A DNA stretch of 64,000 bases from NCBI RefSeq assembly GCF_038561965.1, contig NZ_CP139348.1, positions 2,418,001-2,482,000 of the forward strand, written 5' to 3'. Origin of the DNA: Stutzerimonas stutzeri. Lineage in GTDB: Bacteria; Pseudomonadota; Gammaproteobacteria; Pseudomonadales; Pseudomonadaceae. Below are positions 43,216 through 51,922 of the stretch, piece by piece; within the stretch, counting starts at the first letter, position 1; the number at the start of each line of letters is the position of its first letter. Position numbers and translations under genes: made by a program. The notes under the pieces were generated by a model. The model searched no databases, had not been told where the DNA came from, and saw only the letters and a list, made by a program, of their open reading frames with translations.

Positions 43216-44453
43216 CGTTGTTCTCGCTGCATGGGTGACGACACCGTATCGAGGTCAGGCGTGTCGGAATCGAGCAGTTCCAGGCGCGGCTTGTGCTCGG
43301 GGAACAGGTTTACCAGCCCCGGGAAATGGCGCAGGAAGTGGAAGATCAGAAAGGCCAGCGGCGCCCGCCACCAGAAGCCACGGATGATCCGCTCCAGCGG
43401 AATGCGCCGGCAGTCTGTCTGCAGCAGGTGATCGAGCCGCTCGTGCAGGTGCCGGTTGAAGACATGGTCACGGATGACCAGATTGGCTTCCAGATTGAGC
43501 GACAAGCTCAGCGGGTCGAGATTGCTCGAGCCCACCGTCGACCACTCATAGTCGGCCAGCGCGACCTTGCCGTGCAGCGGACGCCGGCAGTACTCATGGA
43601 TTTCCACGCCATCGCGCATCAGGTAGTTGTAAAGCATGCGCGCGCCGAACTTGGCGATGGGCATGTCCGGCTCGCCCTGAAGTATCAGGCGCACCCGCAC
43701 GCCACGCCTTGCCGCGTTGCGGATTTCCCGCAGCACGCGATACCCAGGGAAGAAGTAAGCGTTAGCAATCAATAGCCTGGAGCGTGCATCTCGAATCGCT
43801 TGTAAGTAGTGATCTTCGATATCGTTGCGGTGCTGATCGTTGTCGCGCACGACAAACAACGCACGCGCCTCGCCCCGGCTGACGCCACCATAGCCCGGAG
43901 TCTGCTGACGCAGACGGCGCCGCCACCAGCGATGCGGCGGATTGTCCGGGGCGATCTGACTGAGAGCGAAGTGGTGGATGTCGCGTACTACCGGGCCTTC
44001 GACCTGCAGCGCATAGTCTTGCTTGGCTGCCGGGCCGAAGTCGCCCAGGTGGTCGGCGGAGAAGTTGATGCCGCCGATGAAGGCAACCTCGCCATCGACC
44101 ACGACGATCTTGCGGTGCATACGGCGAAACACGTTGAGCCGGCGGCCAAGCAAGCGCTTGCCGGGGTCGAACATGTGAATGCGCACGCCTACCCGGGTCA
44201 TCGCCGTAACGAATTCCCCGTGCAGGTCCGCGGAACCGTAGCCATCGACAGTCACGTCGACGCTGGCACCGTTTTCCGCAGCGGCGATCAGTGCTTTCTG
44301 CAGTTCGGCGCCTACCTTGTCCTGGAACAGGATGAAGGTTTCCAGCAGCACCTCTTTCTTGGCCTGGGCGATTACCTCGAACACTCGAGGAAAGAATTCT
44401 TCGCCGTTTTCCAGCAACTGAAGGCGGTTTCCGTCTCTCCAGTGGTAACTCAT
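43212..44453 (-). CDS. clsB: Cardiolipin synthase ClsB
   Basis: A 413-residue phospholipase D superfamily enzyme without N-terminal membrane helices, as in ClsB (YbhO). Two HKD motifs are intact: His113-Lys115-Asp120 (MHRKIVVVDG) and His294-Lys296-Asp301 (LHGKVALADY). It condenses phosphatidyl groups to cardiolipin (E. coli ClsB can also form phosphatidylglycerol). It overlaps ybhP and ybhN by 4 bases on either side. Confidence 0.93.
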   Translation of the reverse strand: MSYHWRDGNRLQLLENGEEFFPRVFEVIAQAKKEVLLETFILFQDKVGAELQKALIAAAENGASVDVTVDGYGSADLHGEFVTAMTRVGVRIHMFDPGKRLLGRRLNVFRRMHRKIVVVDGEVAFIGGINFSADHLGDFGPAAKQDYALQVEGPVVRDIHHFALSQIAPDNPPHRWWRRRLRQQTPGYGGVSRGEARALFVVRDNDQHRNDIEDHYLQAIRDARSRLLIANAYFFPGYRVLREIRNAARRGVRVRLILQGEPDMPIAKFGARMLYNYLMRDGVEIHEYCRRPLHGKVALADYEWSTVGSSNLDPLSLSLNLEANLVIRDHVFNRHLHERLDHLLQTDCRRIPLERIIRGFWWRAPLAFLIFHFLRHFPGLVNLFPEHKPRLELLDSDTPDLDTVSSPMQREQR

Positions 44454-45253
44454 ATATGTATCTCCACCGCTAGGGGCAGATGATCGGACAAGTGTGTCCA
44501 GGGTTTGTTACCAAGTATTCGCGGATCATGACTGCTGGCATTGCGCACGTAGATGCGGTCCAGCCGCAGCATCGGCCAGCGGGCCGGAAATGTTTTCGCG
44601 ACCTGCCCATGCGCGACCGCGAAAACCTCATGCAGCCCGGCACAGCGGTCCAGCTTTTGCGTGGCCTTGAGCCGCCAATCGTTGAAGTCGCCGGCCACCA
44701 CCACCGGCGCACCTTCGGGTAACGAATCGAGCAGATTGCAGAGCAGCTCAAGCTGCTGCTGGCGATGCGACTCGCGCAGGCCCAAGTGCACGCAGATGGC
44801 GTGGAACTCGTCGTGCCCCGGTACCTGCAGCACGCTGTGCAGAAGCCCACGACGCTCAGGCCCGGCAATCGAGACGTCGAGATTCTCGTAGCGAATGATC
44901 GGAAATTTCGAGAGCAGGGCGTTGCCGTGATCGCCGTCGGGGTAGACCGCGTTACGCCCGTAGGCGAAGTCGGTCCAGATGCTGTCGGCAAGGAATTCGT
45001 ACTGCGGTGTGGCCGGCCAGTTGTGAAAGCGCAGTGCGTGCTTGTCGTGCGTGCCTAGAACCTCCTGCAGGAACACCATGTCCGCCGAGACGCTACGCAC
45101 TGCCTCACGCAGCTCCGGGAGGATGAAGCGACGATTGAGGGCGGTGAAACCCTTGTGTGTGTTCACCGTGAGAATGCGGATCGAATTGACCGCGGTCGCC
45201 ATGTGCGCGTCGAGATCGGCACTTTCGATGGGATGGCCTTTATCCAGAGTCAA
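44450..45253 (-). CDS. ybhP: YbhP-type endonuclease/exonuclease/phosphatase family protein
   Basis: A 267-residue EEP-fold metal-dependent phosphoesterase. Catalytic motifs are FLQEVLG, VVAGDFNDW and SDHLPLAVE. The likely start is an unusual TTG at 45253 that overlaps the upstream stop (TTGA) and has AAGGAG seven bases before it; an ATG at 45202 would remove 17 residues but has no Shine-Dalgarno. Its fixed place upstream of clsB suggests a lipid- or headgroup-related substrate, not DNA; this is inference. Confidence 0.85.
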   Translation of the reverse strand: MTLDKGHPIESADLDAHMATAVNSIRILTVNTHKGFTALNRRFILPELREAVRSVSADMVFLQEVLGTHDKHALRFHNWPATPQYEFLADSIWTDFAYGRNAVYPDGDHGNALLSKFPIIRYENLDVSIAGPERRGLLHSVLQVPGHDEFHAICVHLGLRESHRQQQLELLCNLLDSLPEGAPVVVAGDFNDWRLKATQKLDRCAGLHEVFAVAHGQVAKTFPARWPMLRLDRIYVRNASSHDPRILGNKPWTHLSDHLPLAVEIHI

Positions 45254-46167
45254 ACCATTGCTCCTTCTAGTTCACCGGGTGTGACCTGCAGGTGTTCCTC
45301 CAGGCCGAGCCGGCGCAGCAGTTGCCGCGCGTCATAGGGCGCGCGGACCTTCACATCGTTGTCGAAATAGCAGTACACCTCGCGTGAGCGTCGCGCCCGG
45401 GGCTTGCTTGTACTGATCAGGTGGGCATCGTCAGGTTGGCTGCCTTCGCTCCAGCATTGGATGCGCCTGCACCAGTCATCCAGTGCTGCATCGGTGTAGC
45501 CGCTGGTGTAGAGCTCCTCCGCACCGTGCAGGCGGATGTAGACGAAGTCGCTGGTGAGGTCTTCGCGGTGCGGCCACTTGCCCGCGGTGTCGGCCACCAC
45601 CAGTGCGACCCGGTATTTGCGCAGCAGGTCGATGAATGCGGGATCGACGAAGCTCGTATGGCGGATTTCCACCGCATGGCGCAGCCGCCGCTTGCGATCG
45701 ATGGACAAGCAACTGCGGCCCTCCATCCGGGGTTCGCATTGCTTGGCAAGGGCCAACGCCGCTTCGCTGTCGTGGGGCAGCTGACACAGAAACGACTCGA
45801 ACAGTTCGGGATCGAATTTGAAGGAAGGCGGGAACTGCCAAAGGATCGGACCCATCTTTTCCTTGAGCTGGAAGATGCCCGAGGCAAAGAAGTTGGCCAG
45901 CGGCTTTTCCACCTCTCGCAGCCTGCGCACATGGGTGATGTAGCGCGGCCCCTTGACGCTGAAGACGAAGCCCTTGGGCGTGTCGGCATACCAATCCGCG
46001 TAGCGTTCCGGTGTCTGTAGGGCGTAGAACGAGCCATTGATCTCGATACTACTCACCGCCCGCGAGGCAAAGCACAGCTCCTTCTTCTGCGTCAGCCCCT
46101 TGGGATAGAAGTCACCGCGCCAGGGTGCGTAGCGCCAGCCGGATATGCCGATATGAATGCCCGCCAT
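45250..46167 (-). CDS. DUF72 (YecE-like) protein
   Basis: A 305-residue protein of the DUF72 TIM-barrel family (starts HIGISGWRYAPWRGDFYP; contains FSVKGPRYITHVRRL and YVYIRLHG-like segments). The biochemical function of the family is unknown; metal-binding or nuclease roles have been suggested only from structure. It sits between the alcohol dehydrogenase and ybhP, overlapping the latter by 4 bases. Confidence 0.85.
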   Translation of the reverse strand: MAGIHIGISGWRYAPWRGDFYPKGLTQKKELCFASRAVSSIEINGSFYALQTPERYADWYADTPKGFVFSVKGPRYITHVRRLREVEKPLANFFASGIFQLKEKMGPILWQFPPSFKFDPELFESFLCQLPHDSEAALALAKQCEPRMEGRSCLSIDRKRRLRHAVEIRHTSFVDPAFIDLLRKYRVALVVADTAGKWPHREDLTSDFVYIRLHGAEELYTSGYTDAALDDWCRRIQCWSEGSQPDDAHLISTSKPRARRSREVYCYFDNDVKVRAPYDARQLLRRLGLEEHLQVTPGELEGAMV

Positions 46168-46181
46168 GGACTGCCCTCGGC

Positions 46182-47447
46182 TCAGCTCGGATTCTGCATG
46201 CTGGTCGGGTTGCTGGCGGGGTAGGTTTCGGCCACCACTTCGTCCAGCACGTGCTCCTCACTGCCGCGCGCATCGCTGCGCTGCGGCTGTAGCTCCACCT
46301 TGATCCAGCCGTTCTCGCGCCGATCGAAAGCTTCGAACGCGGCGATCACGTCGGTCATCGGTTTCACCTGGGTCAGGATCTTCGCCGGATCGATACGGCG
46401 CGCCTGAATCATCTCGATCAACCGCGGGATGTATTTGCGGTGGTGGCAATTGCCCATATTGATGGTGATGTTCTTGTTCATCGCCATACCGATGGGGAAG
46501 GTCATCGCATCCGGCGGATACACGCCAATGATCGAAAGCGTGCCGGCCTTGGCAATGCTCTGCACCGCCCACTCCAGCGCCTGCGAAGGGCCATCGCCGG
46601 GCTGCCAGGGTTGGCTGTGATCGGCATCGGCATCGGCATCGGCAGCTGCCGCGGCACCGCAGCAGCCATGCTCGGCGTCGATGCCCACGGCATCGATCAC
46701 CCGGTCCACGCCGATGCCGCCGGTGAGCCGTTTGAGCGTTTCGACGGGGTCCTCGCGGTCGAAGTTGATGACCTCAGCGCCTTGCCGCTGCGCCATGCGC
46801 AGGCGATCGTCATGCCGGTCGATGGCAAATACACGGCCGGCGCCAAGCAGCTTGGCACTGGCGATGGCGAACTGGCCCACCGGCCCGCAGCCGTAGACCG
46901 CTACGGTGTCGCCACTGCCCACCTCGGCCATCTCGGCACCGAAATAGCCGGTAGGAAAAATGTCGGAAAGCAGAATCGCCTGGTCGTCGCTGATTTCCAC
47001 GGGCAGCTTGACCAGGCCGACATTGGCGAACGGTATGCGAGCTTTTTCCGCCTGCAGGCCATGAAACGGGCCGGTGGTCTGCGGACCGCCATAGAAGGAC
47101 GTTCCAGCTTCCTTGCCGTTGGGATTGGCGCCATCGCACTGGGCGAAGTAGCCGGCCCGGCAGTAGGAGCAATTGCCGCAGGCTATGGTGGATGGAATCA
47201 CCACCCGGTCGCCGATCTGCAGGTTGCGCACGTCGGCGCCCAGCGCCTCGACGATGCCGACGCCTTCGTGGCCGAGAATGGTGCCGGGCTGCATGCCGCT
47301 GACGGTGCCACGGACGAAATGCAGGTCCGTACCGCAGATAGCCGATGAGGTGATGCGCACGATGGCGTCGGTGGGCGCCAGGATTAGCGGGTCCGGTACG
47401 TCTTCGAAGCGGATATCGCCAACGGCGTGGTAGACAACGGCTTTCAT
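46182..47447 (-). CDS. Zinc-dependent alcohol dehydrogenase family protein
   Basis: A 421-residue medium-chain dehydrogenase. Catalytic zinc ligands Cys38, His60 and Glu61 (GHEG) and structural zinc cysteines 90, 93, 96 and 104 are present; the NAD loop is YGCGPVGQFA. Residues about 255-275 hold an insert with CCGAAAAADADADADH, encoded by a (TCGGCA)4 hexanucleotide repeat. The C-terminus has an extra 35-residue tail. It resembles the glutathione-independent formaldehyde/threonine dehydrogenase-like subgroup; substrate unknown. ATG at 47447 is preferred to an upstream GTG because GGAG lies five bases before it. It heads a five-gene unit running to ybhN. Confidence 0.85.
   Translation of the reverse strand: MKAVVYHAVGDIRFEDVPDPLILAPTDAIVRITSSAICGTDLHFVRGTVSGMQPGTILGHEGVGIVEALGADVRNLQIGDRVVIPSTIACGNCSYCRAGYFAQCDGANPNGKEAGTSFYGGPQTTGPFHGLQAEKARIPFANVGLVKLPVEISDDQAILLSDIFPTGYFGAEMAEVGSGDTVAVYGCGPVGQFAIASAKLLGAGRVFAIDRHDDRLRMAQRQGAEVINFDREDPVETLKRLTGGIGVDRVIDAVGIDAEHGCCGAAAAADADADADHSQPWQPGDGPSQALEWAVQSIAKAGTLSIIGVYPPDAMTFPIGMAMNKNITINMGNCHHRKYIPRLIEMIQARRIDPAKILTQVKPMTDVIAAFEAFDRRENGWIKVELQPQRSDARGSEEHVLDEVVAETYPASNPTSMQNPS
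46621..46644. repeat. Hexanucleotide repeat (TCGGCA)x4 inside the alcohol dehydrogenase gene
   Basis: Four perfect copies in a row encode an Ala-Asp repeat on the minus strand. Copy-number changes would add or remove two residues and keep the frame. Confidence 0.8.
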
Positions 47448-47928
47448 AAACACTCCATTGGCCCCGCTGCGTTTGGGAATACGCCGCGGGACGGATGCTG
47501 GCGGAGCGGACGAGCGGGCTGCACGATGAAAAGGTGAACCGGCGCGAATAGGCGAATCGAAGGCTCCGCGGGATACTGGAATAACTCACGAGCGCGGCGT
47601 GATTACTGCCGGGCACATCTGTTCCGACTTTTCCCGACGTTGGCGGTTCATCTTTTTCTACCGCCGCGGGTCGACGGCAACGAGCGAGACGCCAGGCTCG
47701 CCGCGCAGGAGCGACGGGCATGCCGGAGGAGGCAAAAGGGCGCACGAAACGCGGAGTGCAGGAACGAGCCGCGGCGGTGCGACGACGATCCGCGCGACAC
47801 AAATCATCGACGAGCTGGAGCTGGAGCTGGCCATCGACCTGCTTGCTCTGTACTGAAGTGGCGAATCTGGAGAATTGGCCGGCAAGCCCTAACTCAATCC
47901 GTCGGCGGTGCTACCGGGCGTTCGGCGC
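47448..47928. other. Intergenic region between alcohol dehydrogenase and LysR genes
   Basis: 481 bases. No certain gene; a possible disrupted small ORF lies at 47720-47856. The promoter of the minus-strand alcohol dehydrogenase unit must lie here. A GAGCTG triplet repeat is at about 47814-47831. Confidence 0.5.
47720..47856 (+). pseudogene. Possible small ORF disrupted by a frameshift
   Basis: An ATG at 47720 has GGAG eight bases upstream and begins MPEEAKGRTKRGVQERAAAV. This frame then degenerates into serine/tryptophan repeats. The neighbouring frame ends in IIDELELELAIDLLALY and a TGA at 47854-47856, with the high GC at third positions expected of real genes here. A single -1 shift around 47785-47800 would join the two into a protein of about 45 residues. 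It may equally be chance. Confidence 0.2.
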
Positions 47929-48849
47929 TCAGCTCGATGGCAGGCTCCACGGCAGGTCGCTGGCGAACGACTCGACCAGATAGTCGATCATTACCCGGAC
48001 CTTGGCCGGTGGACGCCGGTCTGGCGGATAAACCACATGGATCCCGCCGAGCGCGACGCACGGCTGATCCAGTTCGAGGGCGACCAGTTCACCGCTGCGC
48101 AGCGCTTTGGCAACGATGAACTGAGGCTGATAAATCACGCCCTGGCCACCGACCGCAGCGGCCACCAGGGCTTCGCCATTGTTGGCAACCAGATCGCCGT
48201 TGACCGCGACCCGCACCTCGGCATGGCGGCCAAAGGGCCAGACCTTGCCGGCGGCAACGCTCGAAAGGCTGTAACCCAGGCAATTATGCTGGCCCAGGTC
48301 GGCGGTGCTGCGCGGCACCCCTCGTTCATCCAGGTAGCGCGGCGCGGCACAGACCAGCAACGGGCAATCGGCAAGTTGCCTGGCTTGCATGGGGCTGTCC
48401 TGCAGCCAGCCGATACGCACGGCCATGTCCCAGCCGCCATCGAGCAGGTCGACCCGGCTGTCGGTCAGGCCAAGCTCTACCTTGACCGCCGGATGGCGGC
48501 GGCTGAACTCCGGAATGAGCGGGGCGATGAAATGTGTGCCGAAGGTCAGCGGCACATTCATACGCAACAGACCGGTTGCCTCGATCCGCTGCGAGGCGAC
48601 GCTGGCTTCGGCTTCTTCAACCTCCGGCAGGATGCGCTGACAGGCTTCCAGGTAGTTGCTGCCGGCCTCCGTGAGGGTCAGCCGCCGCGTGCTGCGGTGG
48701 AACAACTTGACGCCCAGGCGGCTCTCCAGCGCATCGACATGCTTACTGGCCATGGCAGGCGACATATCCAGATGACGCGCGGCGGCCGAGAGGCTACCGG
48801 CCGTGGCGGCACGGGCGAAGACGCGCATGCTGGTGATTCGATCGAGCAT
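47929..48849 (-). CDS. LysR family transcriptional regulator
   Basis: A 306-residue LysR regulator of the CrgA/DsdC-like subgroup: the helix-turn-helix is in FARAATAGSLSAAARHLDMSPAMASKHV and the effector domain starts near residue 90. AGGAG lies eight bases before the start. It is divergent from the DOPA-dioxygenase-like gene, so it probably controls that three-gene unit; a short inverted repeat (48897-48910) lies between them. Inducer unknown. Confidence 0.88.
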   Translation of the reverse strand: MLDRITSMRVFARAATAGSLSAAARHLDMSPAMASKHVDALESRLGVKLFHRSTRRLTLTEAGSNYLEACQRILPEVEEAEASVASQRIEATGLLRMNVPLTFGTHFIAPLIPEFSRRHPAVKVELGLTDSRVDLLDGGWDMAVRIGWLQDSPMQARQLADCPLLVCAAPRYLDERGVPRSTADLGQHNCLGYSLSSVAAGKVWPFGRHAEVRVAVNGDLVANNGEALVAAAVGGQGVIYQPQFIVAKALRSGELVALELDQPCVALGGIHVVYPPDRRPPAKVRVMIDYLVESFASDLPWSLPSS

Positions 48850-48896
48850 GTCAGCTCCTGCTAAGAGTAAAAACTGTTAGTGCGTTACCGCTGGTT

Positions 48897-48910
48897 CTCA
48901 CACCCGTGAG
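48897..48910. promoter_or_regulatory. Inverted repeat in the LysR-dioxygenase divergent promoter
   Basis: CTCAC-ACCC-GTGAG lies 48 bases from the LysR start and 42 from the dioxygenase start, a typical place for a LysR operator. Confidence 0.4.
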
Positions 48911-48951
48911 TGTAGCCCATGCTTGCTGCATCTCATCTCGGAGCTGTGGCG

Positions 48952-49776
48952 ATGACCCCCAGCAAACCAGTGCCTAGTTCGACCATGCCGACGCTGTTCG
49001 TCCCTCATGGCGCCGGGCCTTGCTTCTTCATGGAGTGGAACCCGCGCAATGCCTGGGATGCGACGGCCGGCTTTCTCAAGGGCGTCGGCGCAAGCCTGCC
49101 AGCCAGACCGAAGGCCATCGTGCTGATATCCGGCCACTGGCTGCAGCCGACCTTCAACACCACAAGTGCCGCGCGGCCTGGGCTGATCTACGACTACCAC
49201 GGCTTTCCGCCGCACACTTATGAGCTGCGCTATCCCGCGCCAGGTGATCCGCAATTGGCCGCGCGCATCGCAGCGCTGTTCGAGGGCGCAGGGCTCGCCA
49301 GTCAAGTGGACGCGCAACGTGGCTTCGACCACGGCATGTTCATTCCGCTGAAGCTGATGTTCCCCGATGCGGATATTCCGGTGGTGCAGCTCTCGTTGCG
49401 CAGCGATCTAGACCCGCAGGCGCATATCGAGGCCGGACGCGCGTTGCGAACGCTGCGCAATGAGGGCGTGCTGATCGTCGGTAGCGGCATGAGTTTTCAC
49501 AACATGCGTGGCTACGGTGACCCGCGTTTCGCGCCGATCTCCGACGAGTTCGACAGCTGGCTTACCACTGCGGTCGAGTCCGCGCCGCAACAGCGTGATT
49601 ACGCGCTGCAGCACTGGGCCAAGGCACCTGCGGCGCGCTTATGCCATCCGCCGCGTGCGGAGGAACATCTGCTTCCGCTGCTGGTGGCCGCGGGCGCGGC
49701 TGGCGATTCGATTGGGCGCAAGGTCTTCAGCGACCGCGTCATGCATACCACGCTGTCAGCCTATCGGTTTGGCTGA
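48952..49776 (+). CDS. DODA-type extradiol aromatic ring-opening dioxygenase (YgiD-like)
   Basis: A 274-residue member of the LigB/4,5-DOPA dioxygenase superfamily. Putative metal and catalytic histidines are His19 (FVPHGAGP), His62 (SGHW), His127 (GFDHGMF) and His183 (SFHNM). Members cleave catechol-type rings. The ATG at 48952 has GGAG eight bases upstream; an in-frame ATG eleven codons earlier has none. First gene of a unit with a DUF2218 protein and cytochrome b561. Natural substrate unknown. Confidence 0.88.
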   Translation: MTPSKPVPSSTMPTLFVPHGAGPCFFMEWNPRNAWDATAGFLKGVGASLPARPKAIVLISGHWLQPTFNTTSAARPGLIYDYHGFPPHTYELRYPAPGDPQLAARIAALFEGAGLASQVDAQRGFDHGMFIPLKLMFPDADIPVVQLSLRSDLDPQAHIEAGRALRTLRNEGVLIVGSGMSFHNMRGYGDPRFAPISDEFDSWLTTAVESAPQQRDYALQHWAKAPAARLCHPPRAEEHLLPLLVAAGAAGDSIGRKVFSDRVMHTTLSAYRFG

Positions 49777-49806
49777 AGCGTACCCATTCAACAGGAGAGA
49801 TGACCT

Positions 49807-50088
49807 ATGTATCAGTCCCATGCCCGTATCACTGCTGAAAACCCCGAGCGGCTGATCAAGCGGCTGTGTAACCACTGGCGGCACAAGTTTCCGGTACAGC
49901 TGGACGAGCAGGGCGGGGTAATCGAGCTACCGCTTGGTCGCTGCAACTTGCAGGCACGCGAAGGCTGGCTGGATGCGCATCTGGAGTCACCTGATCAGGA
50001 GCAGCTGCAGCAACTACAGAAGGTTGCCGCCGACCATCTCATCCGCATGGCTGGTGATGAGCCGCTAACCGTCAACTGGCAGCAGTGA
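49807..50088 (+). CDS. DUF2218 domain protein
   Basis: A 93-residue protein (MYQSHARITAENPERLIKRLCNHWRHKF start) matching the DUF2218 pattern: a mixed alpha/beta small domain with the conserved LCNHW and HLIRMAGDEPLTVNW ends. The function of the family is not known. GGAG lies nine bases upstream, and the gene is 30 bases after the dioxygenase. Confidence 0.8.
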   Translation: MYQSHARITAENPERLIKRLCNHWRHKFPVQLDEQGGVIELPLGRCNLQAREGWLDAHLESPDQEQLQQLQKVAADHLIRMAGDEPLTVNWQQ

Positions 50089-50123
50089 GCGCTGCAGCAC
50101 TTGAAAAAAAAGGAGTACAGAAA

Positions 50124-50645
50124 ATGATCAACGACTCGAGACAGAAATACGGCAGCGTTTCGCGAGTGTTTCACTGGCTGATGGCCCTGCTGATCGTCTG
50201 GCAATTTCTCAAGCTGGGTGACCGTATCGCCGAGGGCGAGCATTGGGTCGGCCAAACGATGGTGCCCTGGCACGTTTCGCTGGGTGCTTTGCTGATGGTT
50301 CTGCTACTGCTGCGAGTCGTCTGGTCTGCCAGCCAGCTCAAGCAGCGCCCGCTGCATGATCCAGCCACGGCATGGCTGGTGAAGGGCGGTCATCTGACGT
50401 TGTATGCCTGCATGGCGCTGATGCCGGTCACCGGTGTGCTGTACCTGGTCGGTAACGGTTACGGTCTGAAGGTGTTCGGCCAGCAGCTGGTCGAAAAGGG
50501 CCCGGAAATCGCTTGGGCCGCCTCGCTCGGCGGCCTGCATTCACCGCTGGCCTGGCTGACCGTTCTGTTGGTAGTCGGTCACATCGCCGCGGCGCTGTAC
50601 CACCGAGTGGTCAAGCGCGACGACATCATGCAGCGCATGCTCTGA
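50124..50645 (+). CDS. Cytochrome b561 family protein
   Basis: A 173-residue inner-membrane diheme cytochrome b with four helices. Candidate heme ligands are His17 (VFHWLMALL), His50 (PWHVSLGALL), His139 (GLHSPLAWL) and His153 (VGHIAAALYH). A frame from a GTG at 50085 exists, but the ATG at 50124 has a strong AAAAAGGAG and starts the family-typical N-terminus. Related proteins (CybB type) oxidise quinol and pass electrons to oxygen, superoxide or a periplasmic partner. Confidence 0.88.
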   Translation: MINDSRQKYGSVSRVFHWLMALLIVWQFLKLGDRIAEGEHWVGQTMVPWHVSLGALLMVLLLLRVVWSASQLKQRPLHDPATAWLVKGGHLTLYACMALMPVTGVLYLVGNGYGLKVFGQQLVEKGPEIAWAASLGGLHSPLAWLTVLLVVGHIAAALYHRVVKRDDIMQRML

Positions 50646-50662
50646 CATCGATTTGCTCTGAC

Positions 50663-51511
50663 TCACTGGCTGCTCAGCGCAAAGTTGGGCAGCGAATCCA
50701 CCGGCTGGCTAAAGCGGAAGGGGATCGACAGCATTGAGCCGCCGTAAGGCTTCTGCACCACGAAATGCAGGTGCGGGCCGGTGCTACGACCGGTATTGCC
50801 GGACTTTCCAAGCAACGTGCCGACTTTGACCTGCTGCCCAGGCTGGACACGCACCGATCCGCGGCTCAGGTGCAGATAGGCGCTATGGGTGCCGTCGTCA
50901 TGCTCGATACGCACGTAGTTGCCGGCAGGGTCCGGCAGCCGACCGCCCTGGCCGTTGCGGATCTTCACCACGGTGCCCGCCCGGGCGGCGACGATCGGGG
51001 TGCCGGCCGGCATGGCGATGTCCACTGCGTAGCGACCGCTCGGTGAGCTGTGGCTGAAGTCGCCACCGGCCCCCTGAGAGATGCGAAATGGACCACCTTG
51101 CCAGGGCAGGGCGTAGGCCGGCCCCTCTACCGAGCCGGGCTGATCCGGCTCGGGCGAGTAGATCAGCGCGTAGCTGAACGAGTGCTTGAACATGATCGGC
51201 CCGCCGGCCTGGCGCTTGCTCAGCGTCGCGATCCGGACTCGGCTGTTGGCCGGCACGGTCTTGCGGACCACACCCTTGCCGACTCCCGCCACATTGACCA
51301 TCCGCGTCAGGCGCAGAGTGACTTCGACCGGTACCTGCAGCGTGTTACTCACATCCATCGCCTTACCACTACCGGCGCGGTTGATCAGCAGGCGAACGGA
51401 GCCTGGCTTGTCGGTGGCTTTTGGTTGGTTGCTGGAGGCTAGAGCAGGCGCCAGTGGCGCAAGGCCGATCAGCATGAGAAGGGGATAGATAAGCGGTCGC
51501 AGAGAGAACAT
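50663..51511 (-). CDS. M23 family metallopeptidase (LytM-type), exported
   Basis: A 282-residue secreted peptidoglycan endopeptidase candidate. A signal peptide with cleavage after APALA (about residue 25) is followed by a beta-rich region and then the M23 domain with zinc ligands His154 and Asp164 (SGRYAVDIAMP) and His249 in GPHLHF, with catalytic His247. All key residues are present, so it is probably active and not a degenerate EnvC/NlpD-type activator. Stand-alone gene, convergent with cytochrome b561 with only 17 bases between. Confidence 0.88.
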   Translation of the reverse strand: MFSLRPLIYPLLMLIGLAPLAPALASSNQPKATDKPGSVRLLINRAGSGKAMDVSNTLQVPVEVTLRLTRMVNVAGVGKGVVRKTVPANSRVRIATLSKRQAGGPIMFKHSFSYALIYSPEPDQPGSVEGPAYALPWQGGPFRISQGAGGDFSHSSPSGRYAVDIAMPAGTPIVAARAGTVVKIRNGQGGRLPDPAGNYVRIEHDDGTHSAYLHLSRGSVRVQPGQQVKVGTLLGKSGNTGRSTGPHLHFVVQKPYGGSMLSIPFRFSQPVDSLPNFALSSQ

Positions 51512-51879
51512 GACGTGTGATCCATCACGGAAAAGACAGGGCTGCCGGCGACGAGCAGAACGAATCCGTTGGTTGTTAGGTGAGCCGCGCTGGTTTTGGG
51601 ACTTGAGTCACGCGGCGAGGTTCACTGCCGCATGTCGATTTTTTTGCGCATGGATAGCCATCGGCGATCAATCCACTGCGGAGTGCTTGCGGGCAGGACT
51701 GGGCGCCCCTGACTGCTCACAGTAGCGCGGAGGTAGAACTCCACCGACGACAGGCAAAGCGTGCGGCATGCAAATCGGTCAGAGCCCGGCCTGCAGTGCA
51801 CGAACACCCTTACAAAGAAGGCTGGTACAACTGGCGTGGTCGCAGCGAATGATTCAGCGGGCGATCCCGCAGCGAAAAG
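51512..51879. other. Intergenic region between glgX terminator and M23 gene
   Basis: About 370 bases with no gene I can support. Short frames on both strands lack ribosome-binding sites. It must hold the promoter of the minus-strand M23 gene. A run of seven T occurs at about 51638-51644. Confidence 0.45.
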
Positions 51880-51920
51880 AAAAGGCGCCCCGGCCCTTGT
51901 CGGACCGGGACGCCTTTTTT
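51880..51920 (-). terminator. Rho-independent terminator after glgX
   Basis: Stem AAAGGCG/CGCCTTT extended by CCCGG/CCGGG with an inner loop, ending in a T-rich stretch on the minus strand, two bases past the glgX stop. Confidence 0.85.
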
Positions 51921-51922
51921 GA

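Noticed and set aside
51510..51807. Small ORFs on either strand upstream of the M23 peptidase
   Set aside because: No ribosome-binding sites, no family features and codon choices unlike neighbouring genes.
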